From Hirschia sp964351655 (GTDB taxonomy: Bacteria > Pseudomonadota > Alphaproteobacteria > Caulobacterales > Hyphomonadaceae): DNA of 64,000 nt. A program made the translations under genes and the position numbers. Positions 34,744 through 43,497 of this stretch are shown here, one piece after another. Below the pieces are notes generated by a model that had not been told where the DNA came from, did not search any database, and worked only from the letters and a program-made list of their open reading frames with translations. Numbering within the stretch: position 1 is the stretch's first letter; each line of letters opens with the position of its first letter. Where the stretch lies: positions 67,725 through 131,724 of the forward strand of contig CAYGPD010000005.1 in assembly GCA_964351655.1 (NCBI GenBank), written 5' to 3'.

Positions 34744-35852
34744 TACATCACCTCAATATCAGCTTGAAGCGCGCCAGACGCTTTCAATGCTTGCAAAATA
34801 GAGATCATGTCGCGCGGACTTACACCAAGCGCGTTAAGTCCATTGACCAAATCATCGAGTGGCACACTGCCGCCGACAATAGCAAGATCGGCAACATCTT
34901 CGTTCGCGACGATATCTGTTTGAGGCACAACAACTGTTTCGCCTTCGCCAAATGCATTTGGTTGTGAGACAGCCGGTTGTTCGGATACGGAGATTGTCAG
35001 ATTTCCTTGCGCGATGGCAACTTTGGAGACCCGTACATTTTCGCCCATAACGATAATGCCAGTTGTTTCATTGATTATGATTCGAGCAGGTTGATCGGGA
35101 TCAACTTCAAGGCGTTCAATTTCTGAGATCAAATTGGACATGCCGCCGGGAAATTCAAATGGTCGGGCAAGCGACACGGTTGCTGGATCGGTCGCTAAAG
35201 CTGCCGTCGTACCTAGATATGCGTTTATAACTGCTGCAATTCGTGTGGCCGTTGTAAAGTCGGGATTGCGTAATGATAGGCGCAATTTGTTTTGATCATT
35301 GAGTTCAAATGGAACTTCAAGTTCAACGAGAGCACCATTGGGAATACGGCCATTGGTAGGCACGTTACGCACCAGGGCAGTGCCTGAATCTCCGGATGCT
35401 GCAAACCCTCCGACAGCCACTGAGCCTTGTCCAACAGCGTATACTTCACCATTAGCCCCCATGAGCGGGGTAACCAGTAGAGTGCCGCCTTCAAGACTTT
35501 TTGCATCACCCATTGCAGATACGGTCACATCAATGCGTGATCCTGCTGTTGAAAATGCGGGTAGGCTGGCGGTGACCATTACAGCAGCTACGTTTTTGGT
35601 ATTTAATGTCTCATCCCGTGTATTGACCCCTAGGCGTTCAAGCATGGCTTCTAGGCTTTGGCGTGTCATCGGGGAGTTACGTAAACTATCTCCCGAGCCA
35701 TTTAATCCGACGACAATTCCGTAACCGATAAGTTGGTTTTCGCGCACACCTTCAATATCGAGAATATCTTTTAGGCGAGAGCCTGCATTGGCAGTACCGA
35801 TTGGCAATACCATGCAGAAGGAAAGTAGTATGGCGCAGATAATGCGGCTCAT
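34743..35852 (-). CDS. flgI: Flagellar P-ring protein FlgI
   Basis: A 369-residue periplasmic protein of the P-ring around the rod. Sec signal peptide MSRIICAILLSFCMVLPIGTA ending NA-GS. Mature start GSRLKDILDIEGVRENQLIGYGIVVGLNGSGD (key part NQLIGYGIVVGLNGSGD) is the family hallmark. The ATG at the complement of 35850-35852 has AAGGACG upstream; a frame extension of 39 codons beyond it has no support. First gene of the unit with flgJ and flbY. Assembly needs the FlgA chaperone encoded at 37927. Confidence 0.95.
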   Translation of the reverse strand: MSRIICAILLSFCMVLPIGTANAGSRLKDILDIEGVRENQLIGYGIVVGLNGSGDSLRNSPMTRQSLEAMLERLGVNTRDETLNTKNVAAVMVTASLPAFSTAGSRIDVTVSAMGDAKSLEGGTLLVTPLMGANGEVYAVGQGSVAVGGFAASGDSGTALVRNVPTNGRIPNGALVELEVPFELNDQNKLRLSLRNPDFTTATRIAAVINAYLGTTAALATDPATVSLARPFEFPGGMSNLISEIERLEVDPDQPARIIINETTGIIVMGENVRVSKVAIAQGNLTISVSEQPAVSQPNAFGEGETVVVPQTDIVANEDVADLAIVGGSVPLDDLVNGLNALGVSPRDMISILQALKASGALQADIEVM

Positions 35853-36060
35853 GTGTGCGTCCTTTTGTGTGTGTTTGACTAAAACGGTTCGCAAATTGTA
35901 ATTCCGGACACGAATTAGGTGACACGCAGTTGGTTCTTTGGGGGTATTTTCGCGCCTAACCCAAAACAAACACTTAATATTTTCGCTTTTTTTTAATTTT
36001 CCATTAGGACGAAATTAACCTTTTGGTAGGATTCTGCTCACCTATGCGGGAGCCCCAAAA

Positions 36061-36510
36061 ATGCGCGTTTCACGTCCAGTTTCAGGTAAACCAGCCAGCG
36101 GTGTATCCAAAACAAATGCACCTAAATCTGCAGGCTTTTCAAACCTTGTCTCAAATGCAAATTCTAGTGCTAGTGCGGAACCAATTACCCCAAATGCATC
36201 TGTTGGTAGCGTTGGTGGTATAAGTGGTGTAGAATCCATTATGGCCTTGCAAGCATTAGATAATTCTAGTGAACGTCGTGGTAAGGCAATGCGTAAAGGG
36301 CGACGTATGTTAGATGCGTTGGACCGTCTTCAGATTTCAGTGCTGGACGGTGATACATCCGAAGCACACCTTGGTCTTTTACGTCGTGCACTGAGCGATA
36401 TGCGGGATGAAACAGGCGATGATGGCCTAGATAATGCATTGAGCCATATAGAAGTGCGAACCGCTGTTGAGATAGCGAAACTAGAGCGCCGACAAAAAGA
36501 AATGCGCTAA
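36061..36510 (+). CDS. fliX: Flagellar assembly regulator FliX
   Basis: A 149-residue regulator known in Caulobacter and relatives to link completion of the early flagellar structure to the sigma-54 activator FlbD. Seen: MRVSRPVSGKPASGVSKTN at the start, then a Ser/Asn-rich linker, then helices LQALDNSSERRGKAMRKGRRMLDALDRLQ (key part RRGKAMRKGRRMLDALDRLQ) and VRTAVEIAKLERRQ. Divergent from flgI, with TTAAC half-sites in the spacer but no perfect CtrA box. FlbD is not in the window. Supports membership in the Caulobacterales-type lineage. Confidence 0.9.
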   Translation: MRVSRPVSGKPASGVSKTNAPKSAGFSNLVSNANSSASAEPITPNASVGSVGGISGVESIMALQALDNSSERRGKAMRKGRRMLDALDRLQISVLDGDTSEAHLGLLRRALSDMRDETGDDGLDNALSHIEVRTAVEIAKLERRQKEMR

Positions 36511-36600
36511 TCGAAATTTCGCGTAGTTAAAACCGTAACATATTCGGTGTTGTAGCTCAGCACATTGTTCGCTATATGACCCCTGCCTGAAGGAGGCCCT

Positions 36601-36663
36601 GTGGTTGATTCCGCATGGACAAAGGCAGTGAACAGGAGTGTGACGAATGAGCGTAAGTCTTGA
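36601..36663 (+). CDS. Candidate upstream peptide overlapping dksA
   Basis: A 20-codon ORF starting at GTG just after AGGAGG (spacing 4) and ending 17 bases inside dksA in another frame. It could couple translation to dksA. Weak: no conservation can be judged, and the AGGAGG could be incidental. Confidence 0.2.
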   Translation: MVDSAWTKAVNRSVTNERKS

Positions 36664-37060
36664 AAATTACACACCGTCAGCAGATGAAGAATATATGTGC
36701 GAGCGCCACAAGGCTTATTTTAAAGCTAAATTGGAAGCTTGGAAAAAAGATATCATCGACGGTACACGCGAAACAATGGAATCCATGCAGGAAGAGGCGT
36801 CCAACTTACCGGATTTGGTAGACCGGGCGTCAAACGAAGCGGACAGAGCGTTGCAACTAAGAACGCGTGATCGCCAACGCAAATTGGTTTCTAAGATCGA
36901 TTCAGCGCTTCGTCGTATTGAATCAGATGAGTACGGTTTTTGTGAAGAAACAGGTGAGCCTATTGGTTTGGGACGTTTAACAGCCCGCCCAACAGCAACC
37001 TTGTGTGTTGAGGCGCAAGAACGTCACGAGAAAAAAGAGCGCACTATTCGCGACGATTAA
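36647..37060 (+). CDS. dksA: RNA polymerase-binding transcription factor DksA
   Basis: A 137-residue DksA/TraR protein that works with ppGpp on RNA polymerase. A coiled-coil N-terminal part carries the DxxDxA-type tip as DLVDRASNEADRAL. The C-terminal zinc-finger region reads FCEETGEPIGLGRLTARPTATLCVEAQERHE: only two of the four usual Cys remain (positions 2 and 4 are Thr and Ala). Alphaproteobacterial DksA often shows such loss. Upstream ACAGGAGTGTGACG is the ribosome binding site. It follows fliX, an arrangement seen in Caulobacter. Confidence 0.92.
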   Translation: MSVSLENYTPSADEEYMCERHKAYFKAKLEAWKKDIIDGTRETMESMQEEASNLPDLVDRASNEADRALQLRTRDRQRKLVSKIDSALRRIESDEYGFCEETGEPIGLGRLTARPTATLCVEAQERHEKKERTIRDD

Positions 37061-37088
37061 ATTTAATGCACAGTTTTACTGTCACAGA

Positions 37089-37119
37089 AAAAGGCAGCCT
37101 ATGAATTAGGCTGCCTTTT
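37089..37119. terminator. Bidirectional terminator between dksA and flgH
   Basis: Perfect 13-pair stem AAAAGGCAGCCTA / TAGGCTGCCTTTT with a 5-base loop; serves both converging genes. Confidence 0.92.
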
Positions 37120-37141
37120 GTCGTTGTGTTGTTAAGTGATT

Positions 37142-37891
37142 TTAGAATGGGTTCACAGCTTCAACAGCGCGTTGAGAAAAGCCTGCGCGTTGCAAATTGG
37201 AAAGATCTCCACGACCGCCGTAAGAGATGCGTGCCTGCGCCAATTGTGTGTGTGATATTGTGTTGGTCGCAGAAATATCTTGGGGCCTAATAATGCCGCC
37301 AACAAGAAGTTCACGAACTTCATTGTTTACTTTGACTTCTTGAGACCCAGCGATCACCAAATTACCATTTGGAAGTTTTTGCGTAATCACAGCGGCAACA
37401 GTCAGATTAATGGACTCTGCGCGGTTCACTGTACCTGTTCCGTTGGAAGTAGACGATGATCCAAAGTCTGCTCCTGGAGACAAGCCAATACCACCGGGAA
37501 TATTGCGGTCGATCAATTCGTTCAAACCAAACATCGCGTTCATTTCCGCACTGGTTGAGCCAGACTTGCTGCGGGATGTGGTGTTGTTAACTTGCGCTTG
37601 ATCAGAAATCGCAATGTTCACGGTTAGAATATCGCCAATATTTCCAGCACGTTGATCATCAAAGAAAGATCGGGCACCTGTACGCCATAGCGAATTTTGT
37701 GAATAGTTTTGTGCTAAAGGTGCCGGTTGCGGCATTGAAACAGGATAAGGCCCAGCAACCATTGCCGGATTCTGAATTGGTGTCAGCTCAGGTGACGCCA
37801 TTTTGTCTGATATGCCGGATGTCGAGCACGCGCCAAGCATTGCTGTCATGGCTACTGTTGCAGCTGTTTTGAATGTGTAGGTATCGTTCAT
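37142..37891 (-). CDS. flgH: Flagellar L-ring protein FlgH
   Basis: A 249-residue outer-membrane lipoprotein of the L-ring. Lipobox MLGACST with Cys22. Seen: SLWRTGARSFFDDQRAGNIGDILTVNIAI (key part FFDDQRAGNIGDILTV), NTTSRSKSGS and LPNGNLVIAGSQEVKVNNE, all family signatures, ending in GFSQRAVEAVNPF. Last gene of the flgF-flgG-flgA-flgH unit, 35 bases after flgA. Confidence 0.95.
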   Translation of the reverse strand: MNDTYTFKTAATVAMTAMLGACSTSGISDKMASPELTPIQNPAMVAGPYPVSMPQPAPLAQNYSQNSLWRTGARSFFDDQRAGNIGDILTVNIAISDQAQVNNTTSRSKSGSTSAEMNAMFGLNELIDRNIPGGIGLSPGADFGSSSTSNGTGTVNRAESINLTVAAVITQKLPNGNLVIAGSQEVKVNNEVRELLVGGIIRPQDISATNTISHTQLAQARISYGGRGDLSNLQRAGFSQRAVEAVNPF

Positions 37892-37926
37892 CTTGGTCTC
37901 AATTCTTAACGGCTGATTTATTGGGT

Positions 37927-38676
37927 TTATCGGTCAAGTACGCGAGCTTCGCCCGCACCCGACACAATTGCATCTATAGTTCTTTTAGAATAATTGTTCA
38001 GCACACGAACGGGGGCACCCATTGCAGCATCCATCAAAGCTTTTCCATCAACAGACAGACGTAAGCCTCCCTTGATGTATGTCAGCGTTACAGGATCGCC
38101 TTTTTTTATAAGGGCAGGTGTTTGTACATCACTGATACGAAATGCTGTCTCTGCGCGTACAGACCTTAAAAGCTCTTTGCCTACAACATCTGCTTTTTGC
38201 GACGGCGTTCCAGTTGGGCGTAAGCCGTTCTTGGGCGGCGCGATCCAGATAAGGTCATTTGCGCTAATAATATCACCGCGAGAGAAATTGCTATTCAATG
38301 CGAGTAAGTGCTCCGAGGTCGGAGGCGAGTTGTCGGCAGGCAGCAATGCCTTAGCGGCTTCGCGCTTAACTTGTTCCATCGTTTCCGCGGAGTAACGAGA
38401 AACAACGATGGGTGCAGTCTGGTTGCTGGGGAAATATACCCCGTTTTCGCGCGCAATATTGCCCACAAATTGAGGGTCCAATTTCATTGTCTGCCCCGGA
38501 TCGGGCGAAGGCGCAACGCGCACATTGGCCAGTGGACCTGATGCTTCAGCCACATCTCCAAGTGTAATCCATGGGCCAGAGACAGATACTGAAGTATCTG
38601 CGCTGTCAGCTTTCGCATGCGGTGCACACGCCAACATGGCTGCAAGAAAAGTCAAATGGAAAAGTGTATTACGCAT
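37927..38676 (-). CDS. flgA: Flagellar P-ring assembly chaperone FlgA
   Basis: A 249-residue periplasmic chaperone for FlgI. Signal peptide LTFLAAMLACAPHAKA, then an SAF-type domain. Seen: ITLGDVAEASG near the start, FSRGDIISANDLIWI (SAF start), GKELLRSVRAETAFRISDV, and the C-terminal LTYIKGGLRLSVDGKALMDAAMGAPVRVLN (key part GLRLSVDGKALMDAAMG) typical of ChapFlgA. Lies between flgG and flgH. Confidence 0.92.
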   Translation of the reverse strand: MRNTLFHLTFLAAMLACAPHAKADSADTSVSVSGPWITLGDVAEASGPLANVRVAPSPDPGQTMKLDPQFVGNIARENGVYFPSNQTAPIVVSRYSAETMEQVKREAAKALLPADNSPPTSEHLLALNSNFSRGDIISANDLIWIAPPKNGLRPTGTPSQKADVVGKELLRSVRAETAFRISDVQTPALIKKGDPVTLTYIKGGLRLSVDGKALMDAAMGAPVRVLNNYSKRTIDAIVSGAGEARVLDR

Positions 38677-38699
38677 GTCGAATGTGTCCGCTTATCTCA

Positions 38700-39485
38700 C
38701 TATTTCAATTGTGCTGTTGTTTGCAGCATTTCATCGGTTGATGTGATAACTTTGGAATTCATTTCATACGCACGCTGTGCGGTAATAAGTGCTGAAATTT
38801 CAGTCACAGCATTCACGTTGGAAGTTTCCAGAAAGCCTTGCAAAATTGTTCCATATCCAATCGCGCCCGCTTGGCCTATGTTTGCAGCACCAGATGCAAC
38901 TGTTTCAAGAAGTAAGTTGTCTCCGATAGCGTCTAGGCCTGCGGGATTTACAAAGCGCGCAAGCTCCAGTGCACCTAAATCCGTAGGGTCTGTGGCTCCT
39001 GCTGTTGTAGCAGACACAGTTCCTTGCGCGTTGATAGTGATGCTAAGCGTATCTACAGGAACGGTAATGCCTGGAGACACTGTGTATCCATCTTCAGTTA
39101 CGATTTGACCGTCGCCATTGACAGAGAAGTTCCCAGCACGAGTGTATGCATCACGTCCATCTGGCAATTGAACGATAAAATACCCATCACCTTGCATGGA
39201 TAGATCGTAAGGATTACCAGTTTGCTGCGTGTTACCGTGTTCCATAATGCGATATACAGAGCCGGTTTTTACACCTGTACCCACTTGCACACCCGTTGGC
39301 ACAACTGTGTTCGCATCGGAAGAAGATACACCCATTTTTTCGATATTCGTATACAGAAGGTCCTGAAATTCAGCGCGTTGGCGTTTAAAGCCGGTTGTGT
39401 TCATGTTGGCGATGTTGTTCGAGATTACCTCAACATTAAGCTGTTGAGCTTGCATCCCTGAAGCGGCTGTACTGAGTGCACGCAT
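38700..39485 (-). CDS. flgG: Distal rod protein FlgG
   Basis: A 261-residue rod protein exported by the flagellar type III system. N-terminal signature MRALSTAASGMQAQQLNVEVISNNIANMNTTGFKR (key part NNIANMNTTGFKRQRAEFQDL), internal LSMQGDGYFIVQLPDGRDAYTRAG, and C-terminal VTEISALITAQRAYEMNSKVI. The 18-residue FlgG-specific insertion region and the full length match FlgG rather than FlgF. Second gene of the unit. Confidence 0.96.
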   Translation of the reverse strand: MRALSTAASGMQAQQLNVEVISNNIANMNTTGFKRQRAEFQDLLYTNIEKMGVSSSDANTVVPTGVQVGTGVKTGSVYRIMEHGNTQQTGNPYDLSMQGDGYFIVQLPDGRDAYTRAGNFSVNGDGQIVTEDGYTVSPGITVPVDTLSITINAQGTVSATTAGATDPTDLGALELARFVNPAGLDAIGDNLLLETVASGAANIGQAGAIGYGTILQGFLETSNVNAVTEISALITAQRAYEMNSKVITSTDEMLQTTAQLK

Positions 39486-39543
39486 GAACTAATTCCTCTT
39501 ACCATTTGCTAGCTGACGCCAGACTTGAACTTATGTGTTTTAA

Positions 39544-40311
39544 CTAGCGGACCTGAGCGAGTTTACGTATCGCTTGCTCTCGCATGTCATTTGAATTTGA
39601 AATGAGCTTTGCCACGCTCTGATAGGCGCGTGAAATCTCGATCATCTGTGTCATCTCCACGATGGGAGAGACGTTAGAGCTTTCGACAAAACCTTGCGCA
39701 ATTGTCACTTGTGCATCGATGGGTTCTTGATCGCCGGGTACATATAAATTGTTACCTACTTTTTCCAATGCAGCGGGAACTTCAAATGTCTTGAGTTTGA
39801 ACTGACCGATCTGTGCGCCATCTTGCATGATAGAGCCGTCTTTATTGATCACGATTTCGCCGCCCGCAGGATCTATTGCAATAGGGACACCATCAGCGAG
39901 CAATGTTTCACCGTCCAACACTTCGCCTTCGCCGCGTAGCAAATAGCCATTGCGTGTGACGAGCATACCATCGGGGCTCATCGAGAATTCACCGTCGCGT
40001 GTATAGAAAACGTCACCATTGGGGGCTTCAACTTCAAAAAAGCCATCGCCATTGATTGCCATATCAAGCGGATTTCCAGTTTGCGTGAAGCTGCCGGTAT
40101 TCATATCGCGTTGCAGCTGCCAGCCTTGCGCGAATGTAATATCATGAGGGTTTTCGTTCGCACGTGCAGGACGTTCGGTAATTGCGTGGTTCACGAGATG
40201 CTCAACTTTGAATCCAGTTGTGTTCATGTTGGCAAGATTGTTGGCCGTCACATCCATACGTTTACGCAGTAATTCCTGCGTTGACAGACCAATTGCGAGT
40301 GAATTGTCCAT
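39544..40311 (-). CDS. flgF: Proximal rod protein FlgF
   Basis: A 255-residue rod protein. Starts at MDNSLAIGLSTQELLRKRMD; a 43-codon frame extension upstream has no family similarity. Seen: VTANNLANMNTTGFKVEHL, MAINGDGFFEVEAPNGDVFYTRDGEF (key part INGDGFFEVEAPNGD) and the C-terminal NVSPIVEMTQMIEISRAYQ. First gene of the flgF-flgG-flgA-flgH unit, divergent from fliL across 301 bases. Confidence 0.93.
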   Translation of the reverse strand: MDNSLAIGLSTQELLRKRMDVTANNLANMNTTGFKVEHLVNHAITERPARANENPHDITFAQGWQLQRDMNTGSFTQTGNPLDMAINGDGFFEVEAPNGDVFYTRDGEFSMSPDGMLVTRNGYLLRGEGEVLDGETLLADGVPIAIDPAGGEIVINKDGSIMQDGAQIGQFKLKTFEVPAALEKVGNNLYVPGDQEPIDAQVTIAQGFVESSNVSPIVEMTQMIEISRAYQSVAKLISNSNDMREQAIRKLAQVR

Positions 40312-40612
40312 TGGACCACACAAACCTGACGCGAGGCTCTGATATTTTATCAAAGGCTGCGAAAGATACCTTACCTCGCTATAACGGGGCGATAGCATCA
40401 AGCGTTCTACGCTCTTTTGCGCGGAACATGGAAGTTTCAAACTCTAAAATGACCTCATGATGGTTAACACCCTATTGAGAGAAAACAGGTCGCTGTGAAT
40501 TTTTTTCCGCTTTTAGTGGGCAAATCCTACCTATCTCCATGAATCGTTAACGAAGTAGGGCGATTTTGCCCAGTATAAGTAATTCACGCGTGAAAAGTAT
40601 TGAGCAGGTCCC
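40312..40612. promoter_or_regulatory. Divergent flgF/fliL promoter region
   Basis: A 301-base spacer between two flagellar units. It has TTAA-N7-TTGA at 40464-40478 (one mismatch to the CtrA consensus) and a GTTAAC at 40546-40551. An imperfect inverted repeat (GGGCAAA..CCTAC at 40518-40530 and GTAGG..TTTTGCCC at 40555-40571) lies 42 bases before fliL. Class II flagellar promoters in relatives are CtrA-controlled, so regulation by CtrA is plausible. Confidence 0.45.
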
Positions 40613-41293
40613 ATGGCGAAAGATAAAACAAAATCTGAAGACGCTGCAGGCGACGAAGAAAAGCCTGCAAAAAAGAAATTGGCTGGCAAGACAATGGTTT
40701 TGTTCATTGTTGTCCCGGCCTTGTTGATTATGGGCGGTGGTGTCGCTGTGGGGATGATGCTTGCCGGCGGCGGTAAGAAAGATGCACCCGCAGAGCATGC
40801 GGCTGCGGAAGATGATCATGGTGCGCCAAAAGCAGATGATCACGGCAAAGCAAAAGACGACCATGGTAAGGCCAAGGACGATCACGGGAAAAAAGATGAC
40901 GGCCATGGCGAAAGCGCTGATGCAGGTGCGGGACATGAAGGCCCCGCGCGTGAGACAGGCACATTGCAGGTTGGTAGCACAGGCGACCCATCCTATTATA
41001 TAATGCCGGACCTATTGGTGAACCTTGCCAGTCAAGATGGTGACCGACAACTTTTCTTGAAGCTGAAACTGACTCTTGAAGCCGAAGACCCGGAAATGTT
41101 TGCGGACATTCCAAAAATGCTGCCGCGTATTACGGACCAATACCAAATGTTCTTGCGAGAGCTGCGTGTAGATGACCTTAACGGATCAGCAGGCGGCTAC
41201 CGCTTGAGACTTGAATTATTGCGCCGGATTAATATTGCAATCGCGCCGTCACGTGTGGATGCGGTGCTGATCGAAGAAATGCTTGTGCAATAG
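40613..41293 (+). CDS. fliL: Flagellar basal-body-associated protein FliL
   Basis: A 226-residue single-pass inner-membrane protein near the stator. Short Lys/Glu-rich cytoplasmic start, membrane helix at about 25-50 (MVLFIVVPALLIMGGG), then a striking linker of about 60 residues made of Asp, His, Lys and Gly (repeats of DDHGKAK), then the FliL domain (YYIMPDLLVNLASQDGDRQLFLKLKLTLE, key part PDLLVNLASQDGDRQLFLKL). The His/Asp-rich linker might bind metal, but this is inference. First gene of a five-gene unit. Confidence 0.92.
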   Translation: MAKDKTKSEDAAGDEEKPAKKKLAGKTMVLFIVVPALLIMGGGVAVGMMLAGGGKKDAPAEHAAAEDDHGAPKADDHGKAKDDHGKAKDDHGKKDDGHGESADAGAGHEGPARETGTLQVGSTGDPSYYIMPDLLVNLASQDGDRQLFLKLKLTLEAEDPEMFADIPKMLPRITDQYQMFLRELRVDDLNGSAGGYRLRLELLRRINIAIAPSRVDAVLIEEMLVQ

Positions 41294-41305
41294 GAGCATT
41301 GATTT

Positions 41306-42433
41306 ATGGCGGATGAAGATTGGGATGTAGACGGCGGCGGATCGAGTAACTTCGATGAAGACATGGCAGCCGCATGGGAAGCAGAGCTTGCGAATGAAGC
41401 TGAAGCTGATCTAGATCCTGCAAATATGGCGCAAAGTGCAGCTGGTTCGGAACGTATTCTGAACCAAGACGAGATTGACTCGCTGCTGGGCTTTTCTCTT
41501 GAGGATGACGATGATGGCAAAGGTTCGGGTATCCGTTCCATCATCAACTCTGCTCACGTATCCTATGAGCGGTTGCCGATGCTTGAGGTGGTATTTGACC
41601 GCCTTGTGCGATTGCTCACGACGAGTTTGCGTAACTTCACATCCGACAACGTAGAAGTATCGTTGGATTCTATCGCCAGCATGCGTTTTGGAGATTACCT
41701 AAATTCTATTCCATTGCCTGCGATCCTGTCAGTGTTTAGAGCACGTCAACTTGATAATTATGGACTGGTTACTGTCGACTCAAACCTTATTTATTCCATT
41801 GTGGATGTATTGCTTGGTGGACGTCGTGGTACAGCGGCCATGCGTGTGGAGGGGCGTCCGTATACGACGATTGAGCGCATGTTGGTGACGCGACTTGTTG
41901 AGGTGATTTTAGCGGATGCCAAAAAGGCATTTAATCCACTTACGGAAGTGGATTTTGATTTGGACCGTATCGAAACCAACCCGCGTTTCGCTGCAATTGC
42001 CCAGCCAGCAAACGCTGCAATTCTAGTGCGATTACGTGTGGACATGGAAGATCGCGGCGGTCGCTGCGAGCTTATGTTGCCGTATGCCACGCTCGAACCT
42101 ATTCGCAAAATGCTGCTACAAAACTTCATGGGTGAGAAGTTTGGTAATGACAATATTTGGGAAGGTCACCTTGCCACAGAAATCTGGACTGCGCCGACAA
42201 ATGTGCGTGTCGTAATTGATGAATTTGAACAACCCCTTGGCCGAATGATGAGCCTTGAAGTCGGTGATACGCTCCTGATGAATGCGGGACAGACGTCAAA
42301 AGTCTCGCTTCGCTGTGGTGATATTTATCTAACAGAAGGCCAAATTGGGCGTATTGGAAAAAAAGTGGCAGTGCGCGTTGATGCACCGCTTGAAGGGGTC
42401 GCGAAAAAGCGTCTCGTGGAGAGTAAAATATGA
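41306..42433 (+). CDS. fliM: Flagellar motor switch protein FliM
   Basis: A 375-residue C-ring protein that binds phosphorylated CheY and sets motor direction. The N-terminal 45 residues are acidic. Seen: ILNQDEIDSLLGF (conserved FliM start of core), LPMLEVVFDRLVRLLTTSLRNF, the GGxG region VLLGGRRGTAAM, and the C-terminal SpoA/FliN-like domain with VGDTLLMN and GQIGRIGKKVAVRV. It overlaps the next gene by 4 bases. FliN is not in the window. Confidence 0.95.
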   Translation: MADEDWDVDGGGSSNFDEDMAAAWEAELANEAEADLDPANMAQSAAGSERILNQDEIDSLLGFSLEDDDDGKGSGIRSIINSAHVSYERLPMLEVVFDRLVRLLTTSLRNFTSDNVEVSLDSIASMRFGDYLNSIPLPAILSVFRARQLDNYGLVTVDSNLIYSIVDVLLGGRRGTAAMRVEGRPYTTIERMLVTRLVEVILADAKKAFNPLTEVDFDLDRIETNPRFAAIAQPANAAILVRLRVDMEDRGGRCELMLPYATLEPIRKMLLQNFMGEKFGNDNIWEGHLATEIWTAPTNVRVVIDEFEQPLGRMMSLEVGDTLLMNAGQTSKVSLRCGDIYLTEGQIGRIGKKVAVRVDAPLEGVAKKRLVESKI

Positions 42434-42747
42434 CCATCTCACCATCCATGATTGTGGATATATTTTTGATTGTTCTGTTGCTCATCGCAATTGCGTATTT
42501 TTGGCGTCTAGACAATCGTTTGAAGGCGATAAAATCGGGGCGGGATACGATGCTAGAAGCCACAAAGGAGTTGGCGGTGACAATCAATCAAGCTCAAGCC
42601 ACGATTGCCGACCTTAAAACATCTTCAACAGAAGTTGGTGCTAAACTTCAAGCTCAGATTGATGAAGCGCGCGCTTTGCATAAGCGTGGTCAGGAAACAT
42701 CTGTACAGCACGGTGACGCAGGTCTGCGCCGCCGCAACACATATTAG
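42430..42747 (+). CDS. DUF6468-type flagellar protein
   Basis: A 105-residue protein with an N-terminal membrane helix (IVDIFLIVLLLIAIAYFW) and a coiled-coil tail (LEATKELAVTINQAQATIADL). Small proteins of this type follow fliM in alphaproteobacterial flagellar clusters, the basis for the DUF6468 label. Function is unknown. Translationally coupled to fliM by a 4-base overlap and 11 bases before the MotE-like gene. Confidence 0.7.
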   Translation: MTISPSMIVDIFLIVLLLIAIAYFWRLDNRLKAIKSGRDTMLEATKELAVTINQAQATIADLKTSSTEVGAKLQAQIDEARALHKRGQETSVQHGDAGLRRRNTY

Positions 42748-42758
42748 GAGTTGGGATA

Positions 42759-43490
42759 ATGGCTAAAACAATTCGCCTCATGCCAGCTTTAATTGCTGTG
42801 TCTATCGGCTCTCTTGGTTTTAAAGCTGTGAATATTGCTGAAGCAGCAACCGATGCAAAAGAACCAGATCACGCAGAAGCGCCTGAGCAAGCAGAAAATG
42901 ACGGGTATGATGCGCCAGATGTTCAAGATGATGATGGTTTGCACGATTCAAATTCTAGCCACGATGACATGACTGAAGTGGATTTTTCTGAAGTTCCAGA
43001 TTCAGGTGATAGCGCGTGTATGGCTGTCCCTGATTTTTCTGCTGAAACGGGGCTATCACAGTATGAGATACAAGTGCTCCGTTCACTGGCAGATCGTCGT
43101 TTAGAGCTGGATGATCGTGCCGATCAATTGGACACTCGTGAGCAATTGGCAGCGGCAGCTGAAGCGCGCTTGGATGAGCAAATCGCCGAAATTAAAAGTC
43201 TTGAGACAAGTGTTCAAGCACTCCTTACGTCGATGGAGCAAAAGCGCGATGAGCGTCTTGAGGGCTTGGTGAGTGTGTATCAAAGTATGAAGCCCAAAGA
43301 TGCTGCACGCATCTTTGAAACGCTCAGCGATGATGTGTTGCTCGAAGTGTCTCAACGTATGAAATATGCACAATTAGGGGCGATCATGTCTTCCATGTCT
43401 TCCAAACGTGCAGAACACTTAACGCGCCTCTTGGCAGAGCGAGCTGAATTGCCTGAATCTGCTGATGAACTATTAGCGCAGGCTGGGTAA
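42759..43490 (+). CDS. MotE-like / MgtE N-terminal-domain flagellar protein
   Basis: A 243-residue exported or membrane-anchored protein: hydrophobic start (LMPALIAVSIGSLGFKAV), an acidic Asp/His-rich segment to about 85, a coiled coil (LADRRLELDDRADQLDTREQ) and a C-terminal MgtE-N-like domain (MKPKDAARIFETLSDDVLLEVSQRMKYAQLG, key part MKPKDAARIFETLSDDVLLE). MotE in rhizobia is a periplasmic chaperone for the motility protein MotC; the corresponding Caulobacter gene lies in the fliL-fliM unit. The name is by analogy of sequence and position. Confidence 0.75.
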   Translation: MAKTIRLMPALIAVSIGSLGFKAVNIAEAATDAKEPDHAEAPEQAENDGYDAPDVQDDDGLHDSNSSHDDMTEVDFSEVPDSGDSACMAVPDFSAETGLSQYEIQVLRSLADRRLELDDRADQLDTREQLAAAAEARLDEQIAEIKSLETSVQALLTSMEQKRDERLEGLVSVYQSMKPKDAARIFETLSDDVLLEVSQRMKYAQLGAIMSSMSSKRAEHLTRLLAERAELPESADELLAQAG

Positions 43491-43497
43491 GCAAGCA

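Noticed and set aside
35853..36060. Sigma-54 promoter for flgI
   Set aside because: GG and GC dinucleotides are found only at wrong spacing (11 or 8 instead of 10 bases between).
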